Below, in pieces: positions 1-12,054 of a stretch of DNA of 64,000 nucleotides. The position numbers and the translations under genes are program-made. The notes under the pieces are model-generated. The model saw only the letters and a program-made list of their open reading frames with translations. It was not told the origin of the DNA and made no database searches. This DNA comes from Hypoxylon rubiginosum. Lineage: Eukaryota > Ascomycota > Sordariomycetes > Xylariales > Hypoxylaceae. The stretch lies in the NCBI GenBank assembly GCA_902806565.1, contig CADCXA010000029.1, positions 372,001 to 436,000 on the forward strand. The letters run 5' to 3'. The number at the start of each line of letters is the position of its first letter. Position 1 is the stretch's first letter.

Positions 1-290
1 CTCCAGACCTTGGCACAAACGTTTGGCCAATGAGATGATAATTGATTAGCCTAGATTTTTGCTGTACCTAAGGGTACTTCAAGGCACTTGGATGCAAACA
101 AAATACATCCAGGTACTTATAAAGTACTGGCGGAGCATCTAATAACCCGACCCCTGACTCGACGCCAAGGTCGAATGCAGCCGGCGTGTCATTTTAGCAA
201 GTGCCAAATCGGCCAAATCGCGACAAGCTGTCCAGATACCTTAGTGAGCTTCTTCTTAAGTTTCACAACTCTGGTGCACAACAACACAAG

Positions 291-1094
291 ATGAAGCCAA
301 CATTCTTGTCGGTCGGGCTGTTTGCCTACTTTGTCTCTCTGGTTTCGGCGACTGCTTTAACCTACAAGATCTCAGCTAACGAAAAGGCCTGCTTCTATGC
401 TGCGCCTGAGAAGAAAGGCTCTAAGGTCGCCTTTTATTTCGCCGTACGTTCAAGCGCAAACCACGACCTCCTACCCGGTGCTTGGCTGACATAAATTTGC
501 ACAGGTCCAATCCGGAGGTTCTTTCGACATCAACTACGAGGTTACTGGTCCTGGGGACAAGGTCATTCTTGATGGAGAGAAAGAGCGCCAAGGCGACTTC
601 GTCTTCACGGCCAACGAGGTCGGCGAGTACAAGTTCTGCTTCGACAACGACATGAGCACATACTCGGAGAAGTTTGTCGACTTTGAGATTGCTGTGCGTA
701 GATCCCACCCCTCCCCCACCATACATACAATTCTGATGAGGTCTGTCTAGGTCGAGGACGAAGTACGAGCCCAGCTTCCATCTAAGCAAGGATCGACTCC
801 AGAACAGACGTCGGCCCTCGAGGAATCCATATATAAGGTTTCGGGCCAATTATCTACGATAGCTCGAAACCAGAAATACTTCCGTACACGAGAGAACCGA
901 AACTTCAGCACCGTCAGGAGTACGGAAGGACGCATTGTCAACTTCAGCTTAATCCAGTGCTGTATGATGGTCTGCATGGGTGCTCTGCAAGTCTTCGTCG
1001 TCCGATTCTTCTTCCAGGTACGTGACCTTTTCATAGACGGCTAGTTTTAAGCTTATACTAACCGTCTCAGGGCGCACGAAAGGGCTATGTGTAA
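291..1094 (+). CDS. p24/Erp family (emp24/gp25L) ER-Golgi cargo receptor
   Basis: Predicted 210-residue type I membrane protein from four exons: 291-443, 505-693, 751-1017 and 1071-1094. All introns are phase 0 with GTACGT or GTGCGT donors, and the last has a TACTAAC branch point. The N-terminal 20 residues are a signal peptide (FAYFVSLVSA). A lumenal GOLD domain follows, with the family's paired cysteines in KACFY and KFCFD. Next come a membrane-proximal coiled coil (near TSALEESIY), a TRENRNFSTV segment and a C-terminal membrane span. The short cytosolic tail begins RFFFQ; the FF pair is the usual COPII-binding signal, and the tail ends ARKGYV. The p24 family works in heteromeric complexes that sort cargo, including GPI-anchored proteins, into COPII vesicles. 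Length matches the family (about 200-215). The protein resembles fungal Erp2/3/4-type members, but the exact subfamily is not certain. Confidence 0.93.
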
Positions 1095-1958
1095 ACGAAG
1101 AATGTGAAACACGAAGACCTGGAGGGTTTTTGCGGCGTATACTGGAACACCAGTTGGTATTGGCAACTCGTTATGTATCATAGGAGTTATAAATAGGATG
1201 GGAATGCTGGTTCGGCTAGACGAAAATTCCTACGACTAATATAGGAGAAGTTTACGGTCTTCCTAAATGTCCCCAGCTTTATCTGGCCACTCAGTCTTCT
1301 TCTTGATGCCCCCCCTATACCCAAAGCCTTAACATATATCTGTGTTCCTTACACCTTGGGGTTGTCGCTGTGAAGCTGGCACTTTCAAAGGTGGGCGTTG
1401 ATTTAATAACTGCATCATATGGAATGTACGTTATACCCTCTACCTATGTAAGTAAGGCTTATAATATGTTTCAATCTGCCAGTAGTTCAACAGCCCCGGT
1501 TTGCCGCTAACATCGTGACTGTACTTCATCTTGGCTGGTAGTAAAAAAAGGCAGTGGCCTAGTTGGTTGAACCAGTGGTGTTGCTTCCATTTTTCTTTCC
1601 TTTCGCCCCAACTCGTAGGGAAATTATTTCTCTCTTATTATCAATAATATCAAATAGAGATTAGAAAACAGTACTCCCTGATTCTATAAAAGTAAATTGT
1701 CGAGCTTACCCCCTATCTACCACGCAACTTGGAGCTTGGCTTCGTTAGTTGCATAGATTCATTAATCGTAGCGAACTAAATATGCATCCCAGCCACAATC
1801 CAACTATTTTTTTCTGGCCCACTTTAAGCATAGAGTAGCCTTGCAGGTCTTTAACTGCTTCTGCCATATTTTTCTATTTTCTATCGAGTCTTGCCGACCT
1901 TCGCCTGAACGTGTTTGAACAACAAACCCCATCCGCGACTGAAAGCACGACCATTACC
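1095..1958. other. Intergenic, p24 to SNW gene
   Basis: AT-rich spacer carrying the 3' UTR of the p24 gene and the promoter and leader of the SNW gene. No open frame has support. Pyrimidine-rich tracts near 1590-1640 and 1860-1890 fit a fungal promoter and leader. Confidence 0.6.
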
Positions 1959-3845
1959 ATGGCGGCATCGCTTACGGCTGCTTTACCCAAGCCGAAGTAC
2001 ACTGGCGAGGATGAAGATATCCCAGCGCACGCCCAGCAACGCGGCCCTCGAATCGTTGGCGCCGGTGAAATAGACGAGTCGCAAATTGTGCTACGAAGAA
2101 CAGGTCCGCCGCCATATGGCCAACGCAGAGGATGGCGACCGCGAGGCCAAGAGGACTTCGGAGATGGCGGTGCATTCCCAGAAATACCCGTCGCACAGTA
2201 CCCTCTATTAATGGGAAAGGAGGCGAATACAAGCAACGCCCTAGCTATCCAAGTCGACGGCGAGGGCAAAGTCAAGTACGATGCCATTGCCAAACAGGGC
2301 CACGGCGAGGGGAGAATAGTACATTCGTCATTCAAGGACCTCATCCCGCTTCGGCAGCGCGCAGATGCGGGCGAGATTAACTTGGAGAGACCTAGTGAGC
2401 AAGAGGTGGCAGAAACAGCAGAACGAACAAAAAATGCCCTAGCTTCCCTCGTCAGCGGCGCTGTGGCTTCTCAGAAGCCCAAGAACGTCAATGTCGGACA
2501 GCGAAAAGAGCCAACTTTCGTTCGCTATACGCCGGCGAATCAAATGGGGGATAATTCGAAGAAGCAGGACCGCATCATGAAAATTGTTGAGAGGCAAAGG
2601 GACCCAAGTACGTATATTCTAAACATACTTTTTCGATGCCATCCCATTCCTCGAGGATATACTGCAAGTCTGGTATCTGTATCTTTACTAACGATGGTCT
2701 TCTATAGTGGAACCCCCCAAGTTCAAGCACAAGAAAATACCACGAGGCCCTCCCAGCCCACCGCCGCCTATCATGCATTCACCCCCACGAAAGTTGACTG
2801 CCGAAGACCAAGAGATGTGGAAGATCCCACCCCCTGTATCAAATTGGAAGAACAGCAAGGGCTTCACGGTCCCTCTCGACAAACGATTGGCAGCAGATGG
2901 AAGAGGGTTGCAAGACGTCACAATCAACGACAAGTTCGCCCAACTTTCAGAGGCACTCTATGTAGCGGATCGGCATTCTCGCGAGGAGGTGCGGCAACGG
3001 GCGCTCATGCAGCAGAGACTGGCAGAAAAGGAGAAAGCACAGAAAGAGGAGAATTTGCGTATGCTGGCCCAAAAGGCCCGAGAAGAGCGTACTGGTGCTT
3101 CAAAACGCCGCGATTCAAGGTCATCGCGTGACTCAAGGTCGCGATCCCGTAGCAACAGTTACTCAGATTCTGGCTCAGACAGCGACGACTCGGAGATCCG
3201 CGAAAGAGAACGAGCCCGCCAAGAGAAACGGCGAGAGGAGGAACGCAAGCTCCGGCAATCCCGCATGGGTGCAGAGATGCGGATGAAAGTTATGGCACGG
3301 GAACAGGGCCGTGATATCTCGGAGAAGATTGCATTAGGTCTGGCGAAACCTACGCAGCAGGCCGAATCCATGTACGATTCACGTTTGTTTAACCAGTCAA
3401 GCGGGTTCGACAGTGGTATCAATGAGGATAACCCCTACGACAAGCCGCTATTCGCAGCCCAGGATGCGATCAGCAGTATATACCGTCCGAGCCAGAACAT
3501 GGATGAGTATGAGGATGAAGGCGCCGGAGATCGCGAAATGGCCAAAATCCAGAAGACGAGCCGATTCGGCGAGGTGCTAGGCAAAGGCACATTTAAGGGT
3601 GCTGGAGACGCCGAGGTTAGTAGTTACCCGAAAACCTTACGATGGAATTGTACTAATTTAAATGGGAACAGGCACGGGAAGGGCCAGTCCAATTTGAGAA
3701 GGACACGGCCGGCAAGGACCCCTTCGAGATGGACAAGTTTATGGCCGAGGTGGATCAGAGCTCTTCGTCGAAGAGAGGCTACGGGCTACAAGACGGCGAG
3801 TCGAGGCGGCCGAAACGTGCTCGGGTGGAGGAAGACGACGACTGA
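1959..3845 (+). CDS. prp45: SNW/SKIP domain pre-mRNA processing protein (Prp45)
   Basis: Predicted 576-residue nuclear protein from exons 1959-2607, 2708-3615 and 3672-3845 (introns phase 1, then phase 0). Prp45/SKIP joins the spliceosome around catalytic activation with the NineTeen-associated proteins, and also acts as a transcription coregulator. The SNW domain lies in the middle and contains the SNWKN signature (in PPPVSNWKNSKGF). A proline-rich run precedes it (KKIPRGPPSPPPP). A basic, charged helical region with an RS-like stretch (SRDSRSRSRSNSYSDSGSDS) follows. The C-terminus is acidic after a KRARVEEDDD nuclear-localisation-like end. The ATG at 1959 is chosen because it is the first ATG of the open frame and sits in ACCATGG; the open frame upstream has no ATG. 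Family length in moulds is about 570-590. Confidence 0.95.
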
Positions 3846-5687
3846 AGGGCTTGCACTATATAAGTCCTTATTCATTATAATTGTACATAAAAGAGTTGAA
3901 GTCCCGCCAGCACAATTACGGATTCGTGTTGCTATATTAGCCCCTATTTTAATGAAATGAGGCTGAGTCGGCACTTACGTGGCATTGGCGCTCTTCGTCA
4001 GCCTTTGAGACTAGTTCACTAATATCTAGCCTTTAGACGAACAACATCAGGGACCAGAAAAATAGCACACATTTAGCGTACAAGGTTTGCTAGAAATATG
4101 CTGGTTTTTCTTGTTCATAGTCGACGAATAGAGACCTACGTCCCTATGTAGGTGGATGCCAGGAGTGTTCACTGTATTTCGGTTAGTCGCGTGGGTATCT
4201 CTAAGTAGACATATCATCCTCTTTTCGCAATGTTGATTTCTTAGTAGGCGAAACACCTTTTCCTTTGCTTTTGATATACACCCATTTATAGCTAAGGTTA
4301 AGATTAAGATAAGGTGATATCGTACACTTTCGTAGGTGCATCGCATCGTAGAGCGCATATCGCAAAGGAGCGAGATCTAGACCATGATTTCCATCTTGGC
4401 ATGCAGCCCCGATTGGCCCCCGGCTAATCCTCCCGAAACGTATCGATAAGTAATGCATCACGTCATCAGTGGGCAGTGCATTTTTGGATCGCAGTGCGGA
4501 TCAGATCTTTACGAAACGTTCTGCAAGGACCCGCCGCACGATTGAAACAGAGCAATGTGTTGGCTCAGTCTGCAGTGCTTAAGACTTGAGAACATCAAAT
4601 TAATATCGGCAGCGTTGGTATCACAACATACAGCCATTCAATTTTGATGGTTTAAAAAATGAAAGCTTAAAGGGTTGGCTAATATAGGGTGCCAGACGTT
4701 TGGGTGTGAAGTCGAAGTCAAAAGGAAAAAGGTACATGCAAGTACCTGGATACGACGAGGGGCCGCAATGATGAATGATGGGTTTCGGGCCTTATCACCG
4801 ATAACATGATGTATCATGTCGAACTTCATGGCACCACCTCGACCCGATACGTCAGACCGGCCAGACCGGCATCATCGGCACTAGCAGTTACTATAATGGA
4901 CCGAACGTGGAACTCCCAACGCGTCAGCCTCCAAGTTTCTGTAGCTGTCTGGCTGTCTAGTCTCCATACATCTCCATACAGGAATTTTTCGTACCAGACA
5001 TGCCACAAAGTTGCCCGGTAAACGGTGGGTAATGTAGTGATGTGGTGGTGTAAGGGCGGTTGTGTACATGTCCATATACATACATCTATAGGTGCCATTA
5101 CACCGTTGCAGTTAGGGTTTTTGGAATAGAACGAGGGGGCTCAGAAAAAGGACCCAACCTCGTATTGCCAGTTCTCTTTCTAGTCGAGGTGTGACATCCA
5201 AGTTGACAGGTGCAGTTGCCATTGCAGATGTGTGCGGTGTTTACTCCCAGCCCATTCGATAAAACTGCTTTATCCCCATCCCCATCCACTTAGACTGGAC
5301 CACCGAATCTTGGAATTCTGCATGCCACATCAAAAGCAACGCTCGCTATCAAACCTCCCTTTACCTATACCAAACTCATACCCAACTTCACACACCACAA
5401 CTCTACTATTATCATCGTGATTCTACTCACAGTCTTGCAGGCCTAGACAAACCTTTATTTATTAAGCAAAGGAGAAATCTTCTTTCCAAAGAAAAAAACA
5501 CACAGCTTCGCCTTTTCACGGCCCTATCTTTGCTACCTGCCTCAAGTAGACTTTCAGGCTATTAGCGACACTGCGGCGCAGCTGTTCGTATCTATCTCGC
5601 TCTCGCTCTCGCTTCCTTCACAGTCGCTAGGCAGACGTCGGAAAAGCTCATCGACGAGCGTATTTCGCACTTCTCTAATAAACAAAA
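3846..5687. other. Intergenic, SNW gene to GH16 gene
   Basis: A 1.8-kb spacer without a supportable gene. It holds the SNW 3' UTR and the GH16 promoter. From about 5240 the plus strand is C/T-rich with CCCATC repeats (5273-5289) and a CTCTCG run (5598-5613), typical of a long fungal leader ending at the GH16 start. Short frames here lack homology or consistent composition. Confidence 0.6.
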
Positions 5688-7089
5688 ATGGGCTGGGAGA
5701 ATTCAAGAAGTCTGCCCAAGACAGGGCCTGCTTCTTTTCAGGTTAGAGATGCCGAAGGTCCAGTCGAGCTAGTATCCGGACCGCCGCCGTATTATTCGAC
5801 GGAACAGCATCTACCTCCAAGAGCCAACATGGCATATAATGCACAACCGAAGGCGCCTTGGTGGAATCCGAGGTACTGGAGGAAGAGAATCTGGGCCATT
5901 GTCATAACAATTATTGTTATCATTATCGTCATCGTCATTGTCGTCCCGGTCGAGGTCGCTAAGGCCAACCGATACCCGGATTACACAGCACTCAACTACA
6001 CATTATCAGACACATGTAAGCTAATTTATTTCAACTTTACATAGCCAGTTTTATTGGGCTGAACTAACAATATCAACTAGACACCGGAACCAGCTTTTTC
6101 GACAAGTTCAATTATTTTGAAGGGTACGATCCCGCTTCAGGGTTTGTTCATTACGTCCCACAGGCGCGAGCTGAGCAGTTGGTAAGTGAATCCTTCCAAG
6201 ACCCTTGCCGACACTATAACTAACTTCTCACTCTCAGAACCTCACATATACGACCACCGACACAGCAGTTTTGAAAGTCGACACCAGCGTCGGCCCCACT
6301 TCCAACCCTGATGCGTCGACCGGCCGCTTCTCCGTGCGCGTCGAGTCCAAGACGCAGTACGACAAGGGCCTCTTCATTTTCGACGTCAAGCACACGCCGT
6401 ACGGCTGCGGAACGTGGCCGGCCCTCTGGCTCGTCGACCCGAACAACTGGCCGGAGAACGGGGAGATCGACGTGATGGAGGCCGTGAACAACGCGACGGA
6501 CGGCAACCAGATGACGCTCCACACGACGGACCAGTGCACGATGGACGTGAAGCGCAGGATGAGCGGCGAGACGCTGACGGGCAACTGCTACAACGCCACG
6601 GACGATAACGCCGGCTGCGGCGTCGGCGGCCCCGCCGCGAGCTACGGGAGCGCCTACAACGACGCCGAGGGCGGCGTCATGGCGATGGAGTGGCGGGACG
6701 AGGGCATCCGGATCTGGTCGTTCGGCCGCGACGGCATCCCCACCGACATCGCGGCCGGGAGCCCCGACCCGAGCACCTGGGGCGAGGCCACGGCGGACTT
6801 CCCCGATACGAACTGCGACATCGGTTCGCACTTCAAGAACCAGAGCATCGTCATCAACATTGACCTCTGCGGGCAGTGGGCCGGCAACGTCTACGCCTCG
6901 AGCGGCTGTACGTTTTTCTTTTTTCTTTTATCATCTTTTATCATCCTTGTTTTTGTAAAGGCCCAAATTGCTAATAAATCTAATTATACAGGCCCGAGCA
7001 ACTGCACCGACTACGTCGCCAACAACCCGGAAGCCTTTACCAACGCGTTTTGGGAGTTTGGCGCGTTCGAGGTCTACACGGCTTCGTGA
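5688..7089 (+). CDS. GH16 endo-1,3(4)-beta-glucanase, type II membrane protein
   Basis: Predicted 398-residue glycoside hydrolase from exons 5688-6015, 6081-6181, 6238-6907 and 6992-7089. Cytosolic residues 1-68 are proline-rich. A single strongly hydrophobic Ile/Val span (about 69-88) then acts as signal anchor, with no separate signal peptide. The extracellular part has the GH16 fold. The catalytic motif GEIDVMEAVN is intact: Glu219 is the expected nucleophile, Asp221 the assisting acid and Glu224 the acid/base. A conserved GTWPALWLV segment lies just upstream, and several NxS/T sites suggest glycosylation. GH16 enzymes of this kind cut beta-1,3 or mixed-linkage glucan, and the N-terminal anchor places this one at the plasma membrane facing the wall. 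Exon 3 is much more GC-rich than the flanks. Precise substrate cannot be read from sequence. Confidence 0.92.
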
Positions 7090-7534
7090 AGCTAGCGTTC
7101 GTTCGCGAAGTCTTTATGTAACCTTTCGATCTGGTTCGGATTCGGAGTTAGGGGCGGTTATTTTTTGGACGTTTAACTTTTGGTCGGGGGATCAAGGGTG
7201 GTATTATTTACTAATGAGCAAAAAGCGCTGAAAGAATCGGCATGGGTATAGAAAGGTTTTATATGGATATGGACGTTTCTTGACTGTGCGATGTACCTAG
7301 GCCAAAAGGAGGATGTGTGTGTGTATGTGTGAATATCCTATATACTACCAGTATGATGAACGGGTGGTCTCTTATGGTTTGGTGGCATGGTACTATAGGA
7401 ACTAGAGAAGCCATCACAATGGCTTAGTCAAATTGGAACGAGAGAATATCAGGGTTTTAAAAAATTCATATCTAGTTGCTAACATGTACCTATCGGTCTC
7501 ATCTGCTCTTCATCCCCACCTCCCCTTTTTTTCT
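7090..7534. other. Intergenic between convergent genes
   Basis: Holds the 3' ends of the GH16 gene (+) and the small secreted protein gene (-). A short GT-rich run lies at 7311-7331. Nothing else is seen. Confidence 0.6.
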
Positions 7535-7840
7535 TCACTGCAATCCGATTTCCTTCTCATACTCGTACGACCAGTCGATGATGTTAATGAGCTTAGCATC
7601 GGCCGCGTACGCCAGGTCCTGGTACTCCTTGTACAAAGCCTGCCCTTTAGCTAGGAGGTCGTCGCTGGGCCGCGGCTGCAGCTCGCGCAGCGTGTTCTGG
7701 ATGTTGACGACGTCGGCCCGGATGTTGTAGATGCTGCGGCTGACGTTGGACTGGAAGTTGACGAGGAGCTCGTCGTGGGCGGCGACGCTGGTCGTGGCGC
7801 CGACGGCGAGGAGGAAGAGGAGGGGGGATGCTGGTTTCAT
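7535..7840 (-). CDS. Small secreted hypothetical protein
   Basis: Single-exon frame of 101 residues, not matched to a named family. The first 21 residues form a clear signal peptide (MKPASPLLFLLAVGATTSVAA) followed by a mature helical, hydrophilic chain without cysteines. One NVS glycosylation site is present near residue 33. The alternating pattern (VVNIQNTLREL, QALYKEYQDLAYAADAKL) suggests an amphipathic helical bundle, loosely like fungal hydrophobic-surface-binding proteins, but the protein is shorter and the match is not firm. The GC-rich body (7620-7830) stands out from AT-rich flanks, which supports real coding. Convergent with the GH16 gene. A cell-surface or effector-like role would be speculation. 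Confidence 0.68.
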   Translation of the reverse strand: MKPASPLLFLLAVGATTSVAAHDELLVNFQSNVSRSIYNIRADVVNIQNTLRELQPRPSDDLLAKGQALYKEYQDLAYAADAKLINIIDWSYEYEKEIGLQ

Positions 7841-9387
7841 GGTGGGTGGTCTTGGAATGTGTGGTTGCTGTGTCTAGGTCCCTAGGTGGGTTGTGGTTAG
7901 CTACCTAGGTTATTATTGTACTGCTGGGGCCGGATAGGGGTTAGGGGGGTTGACTGACTGGTATTTCGTCGTAACGAGCGTATGTCTCTGTGTGCTACGT
8001 TCAAGACGCCTGTGTAACTTGCCGGGCTATAAAGCATCTTTATATATATATATACAGAACCTCACCTATCAAGTATTCACCAAACAAGCTTTCTATACGT
8101 CGCATATCGAGGTTGAAGTGAACACAGGAGGTAGGCAGGCGAACAGCCTAAATCTCCCTACACCACCTCGCAACCGCACCTACCTATGCAGGTCGGAGCA
8201 TAGATCTAGATGAGTCGGGTGCCTATCTCGCATACGTGCATGATATTCATATTCATCCCATTGGTTCCGGAATGAGATGGTGACCCTGTCGTGTCAGTAA
8301 AGGATTTCGGTTGTCAACTTCGCCCTGGAGGAAGACCACGTATAATAGTACAGAGAGAGTGAGCTGGAAATGCGGAAGAGTATAGCATACCTACCTGGCA
8401 GGCAGCTGGGCCGTCTGGGCATGCTCTAACATGCGACAGGATAATACCCTTATGCGGGGATGTCTCTTCCGCGAAGGAGCTGCGCGTGTAGATGTATGTG
8501 AATGGGATTAGGGATTTCGATATACCTGCTGCCTGGGTCCTTTTTCTGTTCATTACGTAGCTTCAGCCGAAGCGATATTTGATGACAGTTAGTTGATAGA
8601 ATGCCTCGAGACATATAATTCCTGCTCCTCGTCCTTGGGACAAACATTCAAGCTCAGGTTCCCCCAATTGGAGAGATTTGAGATGCTATTTGAGATGCCA
8701 TCAGCATATGATTATGAGATCCTTCGGTAATAAAAATATAACCTTTGGCAGGAATTATCTAGTGTTACTCACTGTTAGCTTTTGTCGTCTATGGACTCTG
8801 TAGCACCTAGCTATGGCATGTATTGTTAAGAACTTAGTTGTCACTAAAGCCCGACCTCGTATTAGGCGAGAAGCCGCGTCAACAAATTGTTTGAAGGTGG
8901 CATCAACTTCCCTTAGACATATCCAGAAGATCGAAACATAAGTCGTGCGTCTCAGCGTACAGTTTACTATAGTACACCTTGAGTAAACTACGAAACCCTG
9001 TGAAAAGCAGGGCGTGATTTAAAGTGTAAGTTATCCCCTTATCTGCAAATGAAATGGGCAAAATTACCTAGGTATACAAGGCGAAGAGTAAGCTGGTTAT
9101 CGATATCATTATTATCGTGCTCTAGGTGACTATAAATCATCCTCGAACAGACATCAGTAGCTAGCCGCTCCGAAATATCTCCCGTAAACACACATCAATA
9201 CCTGAAGTGGAGAATGTATTTACCCCATATATAGATTCCGCAAAAACCGTAACGCCGTAATGCTATGCAGAGGTAAGTCGCCCAACGCCATATAACAACC
9301 GACCTCACCAACCTAGCCATCAAAAGATGGCTTCTTTTATAGTTACTCGTACAGCCTTCGTTTGCGTCCCCCTCTCTCTGGAATTCC
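7841..9387. other. Intergenic, secreted protein gene to Tim22
   Basis: A 1.5-kb AT-rich spacer. It contains a short TA microsatellite (about 8038-8054) and several ACCTAGGT-type palindromes (near 7905 and 9068). Frames present (for example 7950-8213) have no family resemblance. Confidence 0.55.
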
Positions 9388-10080
9388 CTACTCGTCGTCC
9401 TTGGGCTGCCGCAGCCAGGTGTCGATAGCGGCGCTGAAGGCGGCGAAGGCGGCGCAACCCCCCGCGACGGCGGTGGGTCCGCCGCCGCGGGCGAGGATGC
9501 CTCCCGTCAGGCAGCCGGCGGCGGTGCCGTTGAGCAGGTCGTTCTTGGCGCGGTAGCCCTCGATGCCGCACTCGATGCCGGCGAACATCAAGCCGACGAG
9601 CCCGAAGTTCTTGGCCGTGCTGTAGGACCGCGACCCCATGTCCTTGAAGCCCACCTTCAGCTGCTGCCGCCACGGCAGCGACGCGATCGACTGCGGCATC
9701 CCGCCCGGCGTGCCTGCTGTGTGGTACGGCGTGTCGTAGGACATCTGCGGAGCTGCTTGTTAGCGAAGGGGGGAAGGGGTTCGTGGGGGTAAGGTCGGAA
9801 GAAGGAGGAATATGGGGCGCGTACGGATGCCATGAACATGCCGAATAGGCCGCCCATTCCGAAACCCATCACGCCCGAGACGGCGGCTTTACCGAAGCAC
9901 GATTCCATCATGTTGTTTAGCTAGACCATCGAATTAGCGATCGGCAATCCCTCTCCTCCCCCGCACAAGCTTCGAAGAAGAAAAAAGCGAACGGACCATT
10001 TTGATGTTGGGATCATTGGGGTTATATGGCGACGATCCTGTAGGGGCGCCAGCACCGGCGCCGGCTCCGGGGAAGTTCAT
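9388..10080 (-). CDS. tim22: Mitochondrial inner membrane translocase subunit Tim22
   Basis: Predicted 178 residues from exons 10080-9997, 9920-9825 and 9744-9388 (all phase 0). Tim22 forms the twin-pore channel that inserts carrier proteins into the inner mitochondrial membrane. Visible features are a Gly/Ala/Pro-rich N-terminus; the first membrane segment with a glycine-rich helix ([18 protein letters not shown]); MSYDTP after it; then the PRAT/Tim17 region with [20 protein letters not shown] and [19 protein letters not shown], the family's most conserved stretch. The ER/YRAKND core is intact. Length is normal. The first donor is GTCCGT, less usual but compatible with fungal use. It diverges from the SET/NAP gene. 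Confidence 0.93.
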
Positions 10081-10864
10081 CTTGAAGTAGCCGTGGATAT
10101 GTGGTGGGCGATGTCGATATGCGTTTGGCTGTGATGCGATAGATCTGATAAGGGATTGTTGAAGATCAATTATTTTTCTGCCGGACGCTACCGCCTGCTA
10201 AATTGCAGCTTTCCCGCTAGACATCCGCCCACCTGCTAGTAGACAGGCAGACAGGGGACCTGCGTCGGCCCGCTTATTTTAGGTTAAAGTGATTTCTTAG
10301 ATCGATTCTCAAAAAAATCTCTTTTATTGAAAATGGATATTGATTTGATACGTCTTTAGGTACCGTCGCAACCTATCATGTTAATAAAATGTGATTTTCC
10401 CTATCTATGTCGCTATTTTTGAAGAAGTGAAGAAAATATTTAATTAGTACCTAGGTCATATATTCTTGATTTTAAGCATATGCTGAACTAGAAATAGAAA
10501 CACTGATTTTGTACTTCGTAGAGAAGATATGGTCGCTTTCCATTAAAAAAAAACCACAGAACTGTTCTTGGACCCCTGCCAAGACACTGCGGGGTCCTCT
10601 CTGGCGGTGACAACCCACTGGGAAAAAAAATACAATACAACGTTCAGGCACGTTGTCTGCACGACCTGTCACTAGCCTTGTCAGCCAATGACGGAAGTTA
10701 GCTGATCAACGAAGAATTTTTTTTTTCCTTCTAGGCACGTAGGCACAAGTTTTCTCTTAAATTCACAGACAATAAATTCACCGATAACTCCGTTTTCTAA
10801 CCGTCTCAACTTACTCAACCTACCTTATACCTTACGAATACCATCAGATTCATCTACTACGGCA
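10081..10864. other. Divergent promoter region, Tim22 / SET-NAP
   Basis: Shared upstream region of two divergent genes. AT-rich, with a T-run at 10717-10726 and a C/A/T-rich leader (10790-10864) before the histone chaperone start. No gene seen. Confidence 0.55.
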
Positions 10865-12054
10865 ATGGCGGACGAAGTTGACATGGCCGATGTGGCGCTC
10901 GCCACCTACGAGGAGCTAATGGACCTCGAGAGAGACTTTGAGGATACCGAGACGGAAATACGTAAGTACCCGTGCTGTCCGGAAATAATCATAAGAGTCC
11001 TTCATGGTCTCAGCCCATAATACGCAATGGAGCCCTGTTCAGTCGACGAAGGGAGATATGTACTAATATGTCGATTACCTAGTCCGCCAGCAGGTCATTC
11101 TCACCAAGCCGCTCTATGAGAAGAGAGAGAAGCTGATCGCCAAAATTCCAAACTTCTGGGCTCTGGTTTTTGAGCAGGCGCCCGCGGATCTTGACCAATT
11201 TATCCATCCCACTGACTCTGCTGTGCTCTTGTCCTCATTAACCTCTCTCTCCGTCTCTCATTTCGATATTGAAAATGGCGGAAAGGGAGAACCCCGCAAC
11301 TTCTCCATCAAGATGGAATTCTCCGAGAATGAGTGGTTCGAGAACAAGGTTCTTGAGAAGAAGTTCTGGCACCGCGAGTCCAAGGACGGTGATGCCGGCC
11401 TAGTCAGCGAGCCGGTCCCCATCAAGTGGAAGTCAGCCGACAAGGATCTCACCCAAGGCATGCTCGACCTCGCTGTGAAGGTCTGGGAAAACGACAAGAA
11501 GCAAGGACAGAGCGATAGCACTAAGGTGAAGAAGGAGAAGGACTACACCCCCGATGAGAAGGCGTTGAAGGAGAAGGTCAACGCCACTAGCCGAGGCGCA
11601 GTTTCCTTCTTCGCTTGGTTTGGCTTCCGTGGTCTGAACATCTCTGAAGAGGAGAGTCGTCTTGCTGTCGAGAAAGAGAAAAAGGAGCGGGCTGACCGAG
11701 CCGCGGGTAAGGTACCCGACCTCCAAGAGGTAGACGACGAAGAAGACGAGGATGAAGATGAGGATGAGGACCCCTTCGAGCTGGAGGTATTCCGCGAAGG
11801 TGATGAGTTGGCTATCGAGATCAGCGAAGACCTCTGGCCCAACGCTATCAAGTACTTCAGTAAGCTTTAGTCTAACTCACTAAAATAGGATATTGCTAAT
11901 GCCAGAAGCCCAAGCTCAAGAGGTCGACATTAGCGATATGGACTTCGAAGATATAGACGAGGACGAGGAGATGGATGAAGATGACGAGGAAGAGAAACCC
12001 AAAACCAATGGTGCCCAACCCCCGTCTAAGAAGCGAAAAGCTTCTGCCGAGTGA
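10865..12054 (+). CDS. SET/NAP-family histone chaperone (Vps75-like)
   Basis: Predicted 340 residues from exons 10865-10961, 11083-11859 and 11906-12054. Nucleosome assembly proteins bind H2A-H2B or H3-H4 and shield them during chromatin assembly; the SET/Vps75 branch works with acetyltransferases. The dimerisation helix begins at LEDLERDF-like residues and runs through LYEKREKLIAKIPNFWALVF, where KIPNFW is the SET/NAP signature. The earmuff beta-region includes NEWFENKVLEKKFWHR, again typical of the family. It ends in long Asp/Glu blocks (EEDEDEDEDEDPFE and DEDEEMDEDDEEE) followed by a KKRK nuclear localisation signal. A Lys-rich insert (KVKKEKDYTPDEKALKEKV) lies in the middle. SET-like is favoured over Nap1 on length and motif. 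Confidence 0.92.
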
